7,234 bases of DNA from DATJSJ01 sp035504175 (lineage in GTDB: Bacteria > Pseudomonadota > Alphaproteobacteria > Acetobacterales > Acetobacteraceae): contig DATJSJ010000283.1 in assembly GCA_035504175.1 (NCBI GenBank), positions 1-7,234 of the forward strand, given 5' to 3'. The notes beneath the pieces are model-generated. The model searched no databases, was not told the origin of the DNA, and worked only from the letters and a program-made list of their open reading frames with translations. This document shows positions 1 to 5,919 of this stretch, one piece after another (within the stretch, counting starts at the first letter, position 1; each line of letters opens with the position of its first letter). A program made the position numbers and the translations under genes.

Positions 1-17
1 CAGGGGCGGAGCCCCTG
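1..17. terminator. GC-rich hairpin, possible terminator
   Basis: A perfect 7-bp inverted repeat (CAGGGGC, loop GGA, GCCCCTG) sits at the left edge. On the plus strand it is followed by a T-rich stretch at about 22-38, though not a clean T run, so it could end a plus-strand gene lying outside the window. It also lies about 33 bp past the stop codon of pxpA on the minus strand and could end that transcript. The window edge hides the sequence on the other side, so direction cannot be decided. A dispersed GC-rich repeat is an alternative. Confidence 0.45.
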
Positions 18-49
18 GCCTTGTCTTATCTTCATTGCGAACGGCTATG

Positions 50-787
50 TCAGCCCGGCCGAGCGGCGAGCCCCTCCGCCTGAAGCGCCGCGCGCAGCAC
101 CCGCGCCAGCGCCTCCGCCCCGGGCGTGTCGGAATGCACGCAGATCGTGTCGCAGCCGACCGCGATGTCGCGCCCGCCGACGGTTTCCGTGCGGCCCTCG
201 CGCGCCGCGCGAAGCGAGCGCCGCGTCGCCACCGCGGCATCAACCGGCGGGTGCTCGCGGGTGATGATCAGGCTGCCGTCATCGGCATAGTCGAGATCGG
301 CGTAGTATTCCGCCAACATGCGGTGGCCGCGCTCCTGGTAGATCGTAGCGTGCAGCGTGCCGTTCATGCCGAGCAGCTGCACGCCGAACACGTCCGCCGC
401 GTCACACACCGCGTGCGCGATCTCCGCCTGCCGCGCCGCCATGCCGTAGAGCGAGCCGTGCGGCTTGATGTGGTGCAGCGCCATGCCTTCGGCGTCGAGG
501 AAGCCCTTCAGCGCGCCGATCTGGTAGATCAGGCAGTTTGCCAGTTCCTCGCGGCCGATGCGCATCTCTCGCCGGCCGAAACCCTGCAGATCCGGCAGCG
601 ACGGGTGCGCGCCGACGCGCACGCCGTGCGACTTCGCCAGCCGCACCGTCGCGCGCATGTGGTTGAAGTCCGAGGCGTGAAAGCCGCAGGCGACGTTGGC
701 GATGTCGATCGACGGCATCAGCCCGGCATCGTCGCCGAGGCGCCAGATGCCGAAGCTCTCGCCCATGTCGCAATTGATCAGCACCAT
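50..787 (-). CDS. pxpA: 5-oxoprolinase subunit A (LamB/YcsF family)
   Basis: The product is 245 residues, about the usual length of PxpA, the LamB/YcsF-family subunit that works with PxpB and PxpC in the ATP-dependent opening of 5-oxoproline (pyroglutamate) to glutamate in the cytoplasm. Family motifs are visible in order: NCDMGESFG at residues 5-13, ANVACGFHASD at 30-40, VGAHPSLPDLQGFGRR near 58-73, and KPHGSLYG at 108-115. Conserved Asp, Glu and His residues lie in these motifs. The ATG at 787 is chosen because the NCDMGES motif begins four residues later and a GAGAGGAGGA ribosome-binding site lies just upstream; the same frame stays open far beyond it but has no family similarity there. 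It diverges from the small ORF and cheY. pxpB and pxpC are not in the window; they could lie past the left edge, although the hairpin after the stop suggests the transcript may end there. The family assignment is secure; the enzymatic role is from family knowledge. Confidence 0.93.
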   Translation of the reverse strand: MVLINCDMGESFGIWRLGDDAGLMPSIDIANVACGFHASDFNHMRATVRLAKSHGVRVGAHPSLPDLQGFGRREMRIGREELANCLIYQIGALKGFLDAEGMALHHIKPHGSLYGMAARQAEIAHAVCDAADVFGVQLLGMNGTLHATIYQERGHRMLAEYYADLDYADDGSLIITREHPPVDAAVATRRSLRAAREGRTETVGGRDIAVGCDTICVHSDTPGAEALARVLRAALQAEGLAARPG

Positions 788-983
788 TCGCGTCCTCCTC
801 TCCGGCCGGTTCCGCATCAGGGTGGCATGCGGCAGCGGCGAGGGAAATCCGCGACCGGCTCGGCAGCATGCCGATCGCCGCCGCAGTCCTGGCCGGTCGT
901 GCGTGTGATGCTTCGTTAAGCAATCCCGGCGAGACTCCGGAATGGCGCAGTGATGCGCCCACCCGGAACGCGCAGGACATCCC
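788..983. promoter_or_regulatory. Divergent intergenic region, pxpA / STAS-like ORF
   Basis: These 196 bp separate two outward-facing genes and must hold both promoters unless transcription starts further away. I see no convincing sigma-70 pair. The plus-strand ORF has an AGGA ribosome-binding site at about 974-977 and pxpA has GAGAGGAGGA at about 792-802. A small AT-richer hairpin lies at 909-922 (TGCTT, loop CGTT, AAGCA) and is the only local dip in GC, so it is the likeliest place for a promoter or operator. No gene is supported here. Confidence 0.35.
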
Positions 984-1136
984 ATGACGCTCGACTCCCG
1001 GCATCGTCCGTCTTGCCTCGCGGGCGCGTTGACCGTGCCGTGCCTCGAGGGCCGCCGCGACCACCTGACGGTCGCCCTGCAGGCCAAGGCTTTCGCCTGG
1101 GTCGGCTGGCGGCACGATGAGGCGACCGCGGAATGA
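984..1136 (+). CDS. Small ORF resembling the start of a STAS domain, coupled to cheY
   Basis: This 50-residue ORF begins at an ATG with an AGGA ribosome-binding site 6 bases upstream. An in-frame TGA at 951 and no other start codon rule out a longer N-terminus. Its stop overlaps the cheY start as ATGA (1133-1136), the usual sign of translational coupling. By my count 44 of 50 codons end in G or C, which fits real coding in this genome. Residues 12-34 (L-A-G-A-L-T-V, then L-E-G-R-R-D-H-L, then V-A-L-Q-A) follow the pattern of the first strands and first helix of STAS domains, which often sit beside CheY in chemotaxis loci. After about residue 34 the resemblance stops, and the ORF is roughly half a STAS domain. 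It may be a truncated remnant kept as a leader for cheY, or an unrelated short peptide. The STAS assignment is a pattern judgement, not a search result. Confidence 0.42.
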   Translation: MTLDSRHRPSCLAGALTVPCLEGRRDHLTVALQAKAFAWVGWRHDEATAE

Positions 1137-1495
1137 AAACCATCCTCACCGTGGACGACTCGGCCAGCATCCGGCAGATGGTGAAGCTGGCCCTGGCCGC
1201 GGGCGGCTATGCGGTGGCGGAGGCCGGGGACGGCGCCGCGGCGCTTGCGGCATTGCAGGCTGGCCCGGTCGACATGGTGGTCACCGACCTGAACATGCCC
1301 ATCATGGACGGGATGACGTTCATTCGCGAGGCGCGAAAGCTTCCGGCCGGTCGTGGCATTCCGATCATCTTCCTGACCAGCGAATCCGATCCCGACATGC
1401 GCCAGCGAGCCAAGGCCGCCGGCGCGACTGGCTGGATCACGAAGCCCTTCCGTCAGGATCAATTGCTTGACGCTGTCCAGGAGCTGGTCGGTTGA
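1133..1495 (+). CDS. CheY-like single-domain response regulator
   Basis: This 120-residue protein is a complete receiver domain with no output domain. It has the acidic pair D8-D9, the phosphoacceptor D52 in the VVTDLNMPIMDG stretch, T82 in FLTSES, and K104 followed by P105 near the C-terminus, so all residues needed for phosphorylation and switching are present. Phosphate would come from a histidine kinase such as CheA, and the domain would act by binding a partner, classically the flagellar motor switch or another kinase. The ATG at 1133 gives the standard N-terminus (MKTILTVDDS) and overlaps the stop of the upstream small ORF by four bases. The sequence is close to CheY proteins of chemotaxis operons, but no cheA, cheW, cheR or cheB is visible, so I leave the symbol blank. 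It could equally be an orphan receiver in another pathway. Confidence 0.93.
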   Translation: MKTILTVDDSASIRQMVKLALAAGGYAVAEAGDGAAALAALQAGPVDMVVTDLNMPIMDGMTFIREARKLPAGRGIPIIFLTSESDPDMRQRAKAAGATGWITKPFRQDQLLDAVQELVG

Positions 1496-1731
1496 TTCGC
1501 GTCAACGCCAGTCACAGCCGACCGAGATCGCCGGAAGGCGCCTCCGTCGCGCGACTGGTCCCGCTTGACCGGAGATCGTTCCGCCGCGCGCGACAATCCC
1601 GATATCCCCTGCAAACTGCGGAAGATTCCGGGCCACGACGCCCGGCAAAGCCCGTCTCCCACGCTGCATCCGCGCGCCGCCACAGCGGCCGAAGCGTCGA
1701 TCGATGACCCGATGGTCCGACGCCGCCGGCT
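1496..1731. other. Convergent gap after cheY, no gene seen
   Basis: These 236 bp lie between the stop codons of cheY (plus) and the membrane protein gene (minus). Open frames exist on both strands, but their translations are Arg/Pro/Ser-rich without recognisable motifs. Two weak hairpins are present: GTTGA...TCAAC at 1491-1506, overlapping the cheY stop, and the near-palindrome CGGAAGGCGCCTCCG at 1532-1546. Either could help end the cheY transcript, but neither has a T run. Otherwise I see nothing. Confidence 0.4.
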
Positions 1732-2583
1732 TCAGCCGTCGCGCGCGTTGCGGATCGGCGGCGATGGCGCGACCAGCAATCCGATGATCCAGCCAAGATA
1801 GAAGCGCGCATCCGTCCAAAACGCGCCGTCGCCGTAGAGGTTGGCGGTCCCGGGCAGCGAGCTGCCGACCAGACGCAGCAGCGCGGCCCCGGCGAGCCAG
1901 ACGACCGCGACGCCGCCGACGACCGCGGCGCGGCCGGCGAATCGGCGGGCATCGCCATTCCGCTCTGCGCGACGGTAGCCGAGGCCGAGAATCAGCATCG
2001 CCGGCACGGCGGTCTCGACCACGACCGGCCAGGACCAGCCGAACAGCCAGCCCGCCAGCCAGGGTGAGGCAACCGCCAGCGCGCCGGTCGCGATGGCCCG
2101 GAGTCGCGATCCGGCGCCGAGCCAGGCCAACGTCACGCAGAACGGCACCATCGCCCAGGCCAGCGTCAGCGCCAGAGCGGCGCGCAGGCCGGAGTGCTGC
2201 CCGTGCCCGGCGAACCGGTCGGAGACGAAAGCGGTGATCGCGTCATGCAGGCACACCGAAGCCAGGGCGAAGGCCAGGGCCATGGCGGCGACGAACAGCG
2301 GGTGGCGCGCCTCCGCCTCGGCATGCTGGCGGGCATGCGCCGGACCCAGCGCCCGGTGCAGGAGCTGCATGGCGGGCTCGACGAAACAGGCCAGTACCAG
2401 ACCGACCAGCAGGCCAGCCCAGAGATCGGCCCGGGTCACGTGGTGCGCGACGATCGTGCTGCCCTGCCAGATCAGCTCCGGCGCGGCGGCGCAGACCGCG
2501 ACCCAGAGTGCCGCCGCCAGCGCCGCCGCGGCAGCGAGCAGGCCCGACAGAAGCTGGCCGCGGGAGAGAACCGATACGGACAT
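1732..2583 (-). CDS. Multi-pass membrane protein of unknown function
   Basis: I do not recognise this 283-residue protein. It is strongly hydrophobic, with about seven to eight probable membrane-spanning segments near residues 11-31, 54-74, 96-118, 134-154, 163-183, 186-202, 220-241 and 260-273, so it is almost certainly in the inner membrane. Between them are short polar loops, including a His-rich stretch (about 81-94) and a loop with SDRFAGHGQHSG (121-132). I see no catalytic signature; the lipid-phosphatase (PAP2) motifs are not present in the right form. The ATG at 2583 is preferred because the first hydrophobic segment follows directly; a TTG at 2622 in the same frame would add 13 residues. 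Neither start has a strong ribosome-binding site. The gene lies 124 bp downstream of the isomerase gene on the same strand and may be cotranscribed, but the gap is large enough for its own promoter. Confidence 0.75.
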   Translation of the reverse strand: MSVSVLSRGQLLSGLLAAAAALAAALWVAVCAAAPELIWQGSTIVAHHVTRADLWAGLLVGLVLACFVEPAMQLLHRALGPAHARQHAEAEARHPLFVAAMALAFALASVCLHDAITAFVSDRFAGHGQHSGLRAALALTLAWAMVPFCVTLAWLGAGSRLRAIATGALAVASPWLAGWLFGWSWPVVVETAVPAMLILGLGYRRAERNGDARRFAGRAAVVGGVAVVWLAGAALLRLVGSSLPGTANLYGDGAFWTDARFYLGWIIGLLVAPSPPIRNARDG

Positions 2584-2707
2584 CGCGTGCCCGAGATGGA
2601 ACAGTCCCGGCGCCCAAGGCAACCGCCATCACCGCGACGGCCGTGAGGCGCGTGGTCGCGACGATGGGGCCGCCGCTGCGACCGGCGCCCGCGCGGTGCC
2701 GCGAGCG

Positions 2708-3280
2708 CTACTCCAGATTCGTGTGCCGCGCCCGCATCGCCTCCGGCGTGACGCCAAGCCGGTCACGCAACCGCAGCACCATTGCCTCGAACAGCACGAA
2801 CTCGGCGCCCTCGAACAGCGATCCCATCGGCAGCACCGAGACCGCCGCGCCCGTGTCGTCGGCCCCCATATCGTCAGCCATGGTTTGGGCCGGGACGATG
2901 AGCACGTGATCGGCGGCGCGCGGACACGGGCCGTCGGGCTGCGCCGTGACCACCAGGATCGCGGCACCGGCCGCCTTCGCGACCTCGAGCAGCGCCATCG
3001 CCGTGGCGAGTTGTCCCGTGCCGGAGGAGAGAATCAGCAGATCGCCCGGACCCAGTGCCGGCGCGGTCATGTCGCCGACCATCGCGACATCCAGCCCCAG
3101 GTGGAACAGCCGCATGCACAGGCCGCGGATCTGCAGCCCCTCGCGGCCGCAGCCATAGAGGGCGATCCGGCGGGCGCCGGCGATCAGCCCCACCGCACGC
3201 TCCACCGGCGCATCATCCAGACGCTCGAACACGCGGCGCAGATCGTCGAGCGCCCGAAGGCAGAGCTCGTTCACGGTCAT
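2708..3280 (-). CDS. SIS-domain sugar-phosphate isomerase, 6-phospho-3-hexuloisomerase type
   Basis: This 190-residue protein is a single SIS (sugar isomerase) domain of the length seen in 6-phospho-3-hexuloisomerase (PHI), which interconverts 3-hexulose-6-phosphate and fructose-6-phosphate. Features seen: ARRIALYGCGREG at 36-48, the phosphate-loop-like SSGTGQ at 85-90, PMGSLFE at 151-157 with the Glu expected in PHI proteins, and the C-terminal pattern MRARHTNLE at 182-190, which closely matches PHI ends. The common SGSGET loop is changed here, with Gln in place of Glu at residue 90, and no hexulose-phosphate synthase gene is adjacent, so the substrate may differ from that of the ribulose monophosphate pathway. 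The ATG at 3280 has a GGGGGA ribosome-binding site just upstream; the open frame continues further but with low-quality, Arg-rich sequence. It diverges from the mutarotase-like gene across 143 bp, which suggests a shared sugar-related role. Confidence 0.88.
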   Translation of the reverse strand: MTVNELCLRALDDLRRVFERLDDAPVERAVGLIAGARRIALYGCGREGLQIRGLCMRLFHLGLDVAMVGDMTAPALGPGDLLILSSGTGQLATAMALLEVAKAAGAAILVVTAQPDGPCPRAADHVLIVPAQTMADDMGADDTGAAVSVLPMGSLFEGAEFVLFEAMVLRLRDRLGVTPEAMRARHTNLE

Positions 3281-3423
3281 TCTTCCCCCGCTGCTTGCCG
3301 CGCTCGCCCGCGTTATCGCCCGGCCGGGCCGACGGGGAAAGCGCCCATGGCCAGGGGGACGGGTGGCAGCCCGCCGCGCCGCCCCGTATCGTCCGCGCAA
3401 GGCCAGCGCCAGGGGAGGAAGCC
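3281..3423. promoter_or_regulatory. Divergent intergenic region, isomerase / mutarotase-like gene
   Basis: These 143 bp should contain both outward promoters. A perfect 12-bp palindrome, GCCCGGCCGGGC, lies at 3318-3329, roughly 40 bp upstream of the isomerase start, and could be an operator, although such palindromes arise easily at this GC content. The plus-strand gene has a strong GGGGAGGA ribosome-binding site at about 3412-3419. No clear -35/-10 pair is visible on either strand. Confidence 0.35.
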
Positions 3424-4542
3424 ATGATTCCGATCGAGAGCGAGAGCGTCAGCCTGGTGTTCAACCCGGAGGGCGGGCATCTCGATGACGTGGTGTTCCG
3501 CGCCGGCGGCCAGGCGCTGCGGCCGATGCACCGCGCGCCGTGGCGCGGCGGGCCGGGGCGTGCGCCGGAAGCGTTGCCGTCCGACACGCCGACGATTCTG
3601 CGCAGCCTCGCCGGCGATTTCTTCTGCGCCCCGTTCACCAACGACCCGGCCGACGGCCCGGCGCATGGCGAGACCGCGAACGGACTCTGGGACGAGGCCG
3701 GCCGCGAGACGTTGGCCGAGGGCGGCCTGTGCGCCCGCTTCACCCTGCGCCCGCTGGTATCCGGCGCGCGGGTGCGCAAGGAATTCGTGCTGCGCGCCGG
3801 CCATCCCGTGCTGTACCAGCGCCACGTCTTCGAAGGCGGCGAAGGAGCGCTGCCGGTCGCGCATCATGCGATGATCCATGTGCCGGGCGGCGCGGCGCTC
3901 AGTTTTTCGCCCAAGGCGTTCGGCGCGACGCCGCCGACGCCGCTGGAGCCCGACCCGTCGGCGGGCCGCTCGATCCTCGCCTATCCGCAGCGCTTCGCCG
4001 ACCTGGCGGCGCTGCGCCTGGCGGCCGATGGCGGCACGGTCGATGCCACGCACTATCCCTTCGCCCGCGATCACGAGGATCTGGTGGCGCTGTGCGAACC
4101 GGCGGATGCGGTGATCGGCTGGGCCGCGGCGCTGGCCGCCGCCGACGGGTTTCTGTTCTTTGCCCTGAAGCCCGCGGCGGTGCTGCCCCAGACCGTGCTG
4201 TGGATGAGCAATGGCGGCCGCGACTACTCGCCGTTTTCCGGCCGCCACCGCGCCGTGCTGGGGATCGAAGAGACGCGGGCGTATTTCCATCTCGGCAGCG
4301 CCGCCTCGGCCGCGCCGAACCCGTTCTCCGACGCGGGGCTTGCCACCACCCTGGCGCTCGCACCCGGCCGGGTGTGCGACATCCGCTACGCCTTCGGCGC
4401 GGTGCCGGCGCCGGAGGGATGGAGCCGGGTCGCGGCGATCGATGTCGGGCCGGCGGCGCTGACCCTGCGCGATGTCGGCGGCGCCACGCTCGGCGTGCCG
4501 TTCGATGCCGGCTGGCTCGCCGCGCCGGCGATGACCGGCTGA
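3424..4542 (+). CDS. Hypothetical protein, galactose-mutarotase-like fold suspected
   Basis: The product is 372 residues with no signal peptide or membrane segment, so it is probably cytoplasmic. I cannot name the family with certainty. The pattern recalls aldose 1-epimerase-like proteins: an N-terminal strand region ending in NPEGGHLDDVVF (14-25), GDFFCAPFTN (64-73), a His-Gly then Trp segment HGETANGLW (81-89), a His cluster AHHAMIHVP (146-154), WMSNGGRDYSPFSGRH (260-275), and a Glu pair at 282-283 in GIEETRAYFH. In mutarotases a His and a Glu act as acid and base, so H81, H147/H148/H152 and E282/E283 are candidates, by inference only. The ATG at 3424 follows an excellent GGGGAGGA ribosome-binding site at a suitable distance. 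It faces away from the isomerase gene, which supports a role in carbohydrate handling. It could also be a non-catalytic sugar-binding protein of the same fold. Confidence 0.82.
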   Translation: MIPIESESVSLVFNPEGGHLDDVVFRAGGQALRPMHRAPWRGGPGRAPEALPSDTPTILRSLAGDFFCAPFTNDPADGPAHGETANGLWDEAGRETLAEGGLCARFTLRPLVSGARVRKEFVLRAGHPVLYQRHVFEGGEGALPVAHHAMIHVPGGAALSFSPKAFGATPPTPLEPDPSAGRSILAYPQRFADLAALRLAADGGTVDATHYPFARDHEDLVALCEPADAVIGWAAALAAADGFLFFALKPAAVLPQTVLWMSNGGRDYSPFSGRHRAVLGIEETRAYFHLGSAASAAPNPFSDAGLATTLALAPGRVCDIRYAFGAVPAPEGWSRVAAIDVGPAALTLRDVGGATLGVPFDAGWLAAPAMTG

Positions 4543-4568
4543 GCGCGGGGCCGCGCCGGATCAGCCGG
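4535..4568. terminator. Hairpin spanning both convergent stop codons
   Basis: The 8-bp inverted repeat CCGGCTGA (4535-4542) and TCAGCCGG (4561-4568) contains the TGA stop of the plus-strand gene in one arm and the TGA stop of the minus-strand chemoreceptor gene in the other. Inside it a second stem, GCGCG (4543-4547) with CGCGC (4552-4556), extends the fold, leaving a 4-base bulge at 4557-4560. There is no T run on either side, so intrinsic termination would be imperfect, but the symmetry suits a shared bidirectional end for two genes that are only 18 bp apart. Confidence 0.5.
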
Positions 4569-5814
4569 CGCGCGCCGCCAGCCGGCCGAGAAAATCCCTG
4601 AGCCCGGTCTGCAGCGTGTCCGCCTCCCGGCTCAGCCCGCTGGACAGGTCCAGCACCTGCGCCGCGCTGCCGTCGACGCGGCCGGTCTCCTGCCCCAGCT
4701 CGGCGACGCAGCGGGTCATCCGCTCGGTCCCGGCGGCGACCTGCTGCGTGCTGCGGGCGATCTCGGCCGTCGCCGATCCTTGCTGCACGACGGCGGCGGC
4801 GATGCTGGAGGCGGTGCTGCCGGCCTCTTCGATGGTCGCGGCGATGCGGCCGATCGCGGTCACCGCCTCGGCGGTCGCAGCCTGGATCTCGCCCACATGG
4901 TTGGCGATGTCGCCGGTCGCGCGCGCGGTCTGCGCCGCCAGCGACTTCACCTCGCCCGCGACCACGCCGAAGCCGCGGCCGGCCTCGCCGGCCCGCGCCG
5001 CCTCGATCGTCGCGTTCAGCGCCAGCAGATTGGTCTGCGCCGCGATGCCGCTGATCAGCGCGATGACGTCGCCGATGCGCTGCGCGCCGTCGCTCAGCCG
5101 GCCGACGATCGCCTGGGTCTGCCGCGCCGCGTCCGTCGCCTGGCGCGTCGCGCGCATCGACTGTTCCATCCGCTGGCCGACCTCACCGACCGAGGCGGCG
5201 AGCTGCTCGGCCGCGGCGGCGACCGTCTGGACATTGGCATTGGTCTCGCCGGCGGCACCGCTCACCTCGCCCAGACAGACACGGGCCTTGCGGGCGATCC
5301 CGTCCATGCTCTCCGCCGTGTCCTGCAGCGTCATCGCCATGCGCGAGACCTGGTCGGCGGATTGCTTGACCGAACCCTCGAAGTCACGGGTCAGCGCGTC
5401 CTGCTTCGTGACATCCGTCCACACCGCCATGGCGCCGATATAGCGGCCCTCCGCATTGCTGATGCCAACCACCTGCAGCTCGAGCATCAGCGCGCCGAAG
5501 CCACAGCGCAGTGCGATCGGCAGCCGAGCCGGATCGGCAAGTTCGGCACGCCGCTCCGCCAGCGCCGGCAGTACCTCGGGCAGCGCGCAGCCCTGGATCT
5601 TCTCGGCACCCTGCGCCTCCAGCATGCGGCGGCCAAAAGCGTTGGCGTAGGTGACCTCGAATCCCTTGTCCGGATCGCTCCAGATGACGCCGATCGGCAC
5701 GTGATCCACCATCACCATGGCGGACTGGAACCACTCCTTGTATTGGTCCCCACGAGCCTTCTGCTTCGCCAAGTCGCGGCGACGAACGAACGGAAGCGCG
5801 ATCCCTGAGCGCAT
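4561..5814 (-). CDS. Soluble PAS-domain methyl-accepting chemotaxis protein
   Basis: This 417-residue chemoreceptor has no membrane segment. Residues about 30-138 form a PAS sensor domain (VTYAN at 54-58, and VWTDVT at 131-136 at its end), which may bind a small ligand, haem or flavin; the ligand cannot be read from the sequence. Residues about 150-414 form the long helical signalling hairpin. Its tip is the hallmark of the family: IAAQTNLLALNA at 257-268, then IEAARAGEAGRGFGVVAGEV at 270-289, which contacts CheA and CheW. No CheR-binding pentapeptide is visible at the C-terminus. The ATG at 5814 has an AGAGGAC ribosome-binding site about 9 bases upstream; a GTG at 5895 in the same frame would add 27 residues that look non-homologous. 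It is on the same strand as the Lrp/AsnC gene, 105 bp away. The kinase and adaptor proteins must be encoded elsewhere. Confidence 0.94.
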   Translation of the reverse strand: MRSGIALPFVRRRDLAKQKARGDQYKEWFQSAMVMVDHVPIGVIWSDPDKGFEVTYANAFGRRMLEAQGAEKIQGCALPEVLPALAERRAELADPARLPIALRCGFGALMLELQVVGISNAEGRYIGAMAVWTDVTKQDALTRDFEGSVKQSADQVSRMAMTLQDTAESMDGIARKARVCLGEVSGAAGETNANVQTVAAAAEQLAASVGEVGQRMEQSMRATRQATDAARQTQAIVGRLSDGAQRIGDVIALISGIAAQTNLLALNATIEAARAGEAGRGFGVVAGEVKSLAAQTARATGDIANHVGEIQAATAEAVTAIGRIAATIEEAGSTASSIAAAVVQQGSATAEIARSTQQVAAGTERMTRCVAELGQETGRVDGSAAQVLDLSSGLSREADTLQTGLRDFLGRLAARAG

Positions 5815-5886
5815 GCGGACGATGTCCTCTTGCCGGCATCCGGGCGGCGGGCCCCCCCGGGTATGGCAGCGATCCTCGCACGCAAT

Positions 5887-5902
5887 TGCTAACACGCTGC
5901 CA
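5887..5902 (-). promoter_or_regulatory. Possible sigma-54 promoter upstream of the chemoreceptor gene
   Basis: Read on the minus strand this is TGGCAGCGTGTTAGCA. It has the GG and GC elements separated by exactly 10 bases, as in sigma-54 (-24/-12) promoters, and matches TGGCA-N6-T-x-GCA of the consensus, with one mismatch in the TTGC element. Transcription would begin near 5875, giving a leader of about 60 bases that carries a run of seven G residues (minus strand, opposite 5852-5858). Sigma-54 control of motility genes is known in many proteobacteria. No enhancer-binding site was identified, so this is a candidate only. Confidence 0.3.
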
Positions 5903-5919
5903 ATCCAGCGCCGCGCGGC

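Noticed and set aside
1077..1136. Frameshift restoring the rest of a STAS domain after the small ORF
   Set aside because: Only about 55 bases remain before cheY, and the other plus-strand frames there give no STAS-like continuation, so a simple frameshift cannot explain the short length.
788..1462. Continuous minus-strand open frame extending pxpA upstream to a 470-residue protein
   Set aside because: The added sequence lies opposite cheY and the STAS-like ORF, has no family similarity, and pxpA has a good ribosome-binding site and the family N-terminal motif at 787.
1732..2583. PAP2-type lipid phosphatase assignment for the membrane protein
   Set aside because: A GH...H pattern is present, but the K-x6-RP, PSGH and SR-x5-H motifs are not found in order.
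2584..2622. TTG start at 2622 for the membrane protein
   Set aside because: The ATG at 2583 leads straight into the first hydrophobic segment, and the TTG has no better ribosome-binding site; it remains possible but less likely.
2654..2683. GGTCGC...GCGACC inverted repeat after the isomerase gene as a terminator
   Set aside because: The 6-bp arms are separated by 18 bases with no T run, which is expected by chance at this GC content.
3055..3423. N-terminal extension of the mutarotase-like gene to an earlier start
   Set aside because: The extra residues are Arg/Pro-rich and overlap the isomerase gene, while the ATG at 3424 has a strong ribosome-binding site.
2093..3427. 444-residue plus-strand open frame across the membrane protein and isomerase genes
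   Set aside because: It is antisense to two well-supported genes and its product is an Arg/Ala/His-rich low-complexity translation typical of shadow frames in GC-rich DNA.
4780..5808. Plus-strand open frame opposite the chemoreceptor gene
   Set aside because: It is rich in Arg, Asp, Leu and His with no motif, and the minus strand encodes an unmistakable chemoreceptor.
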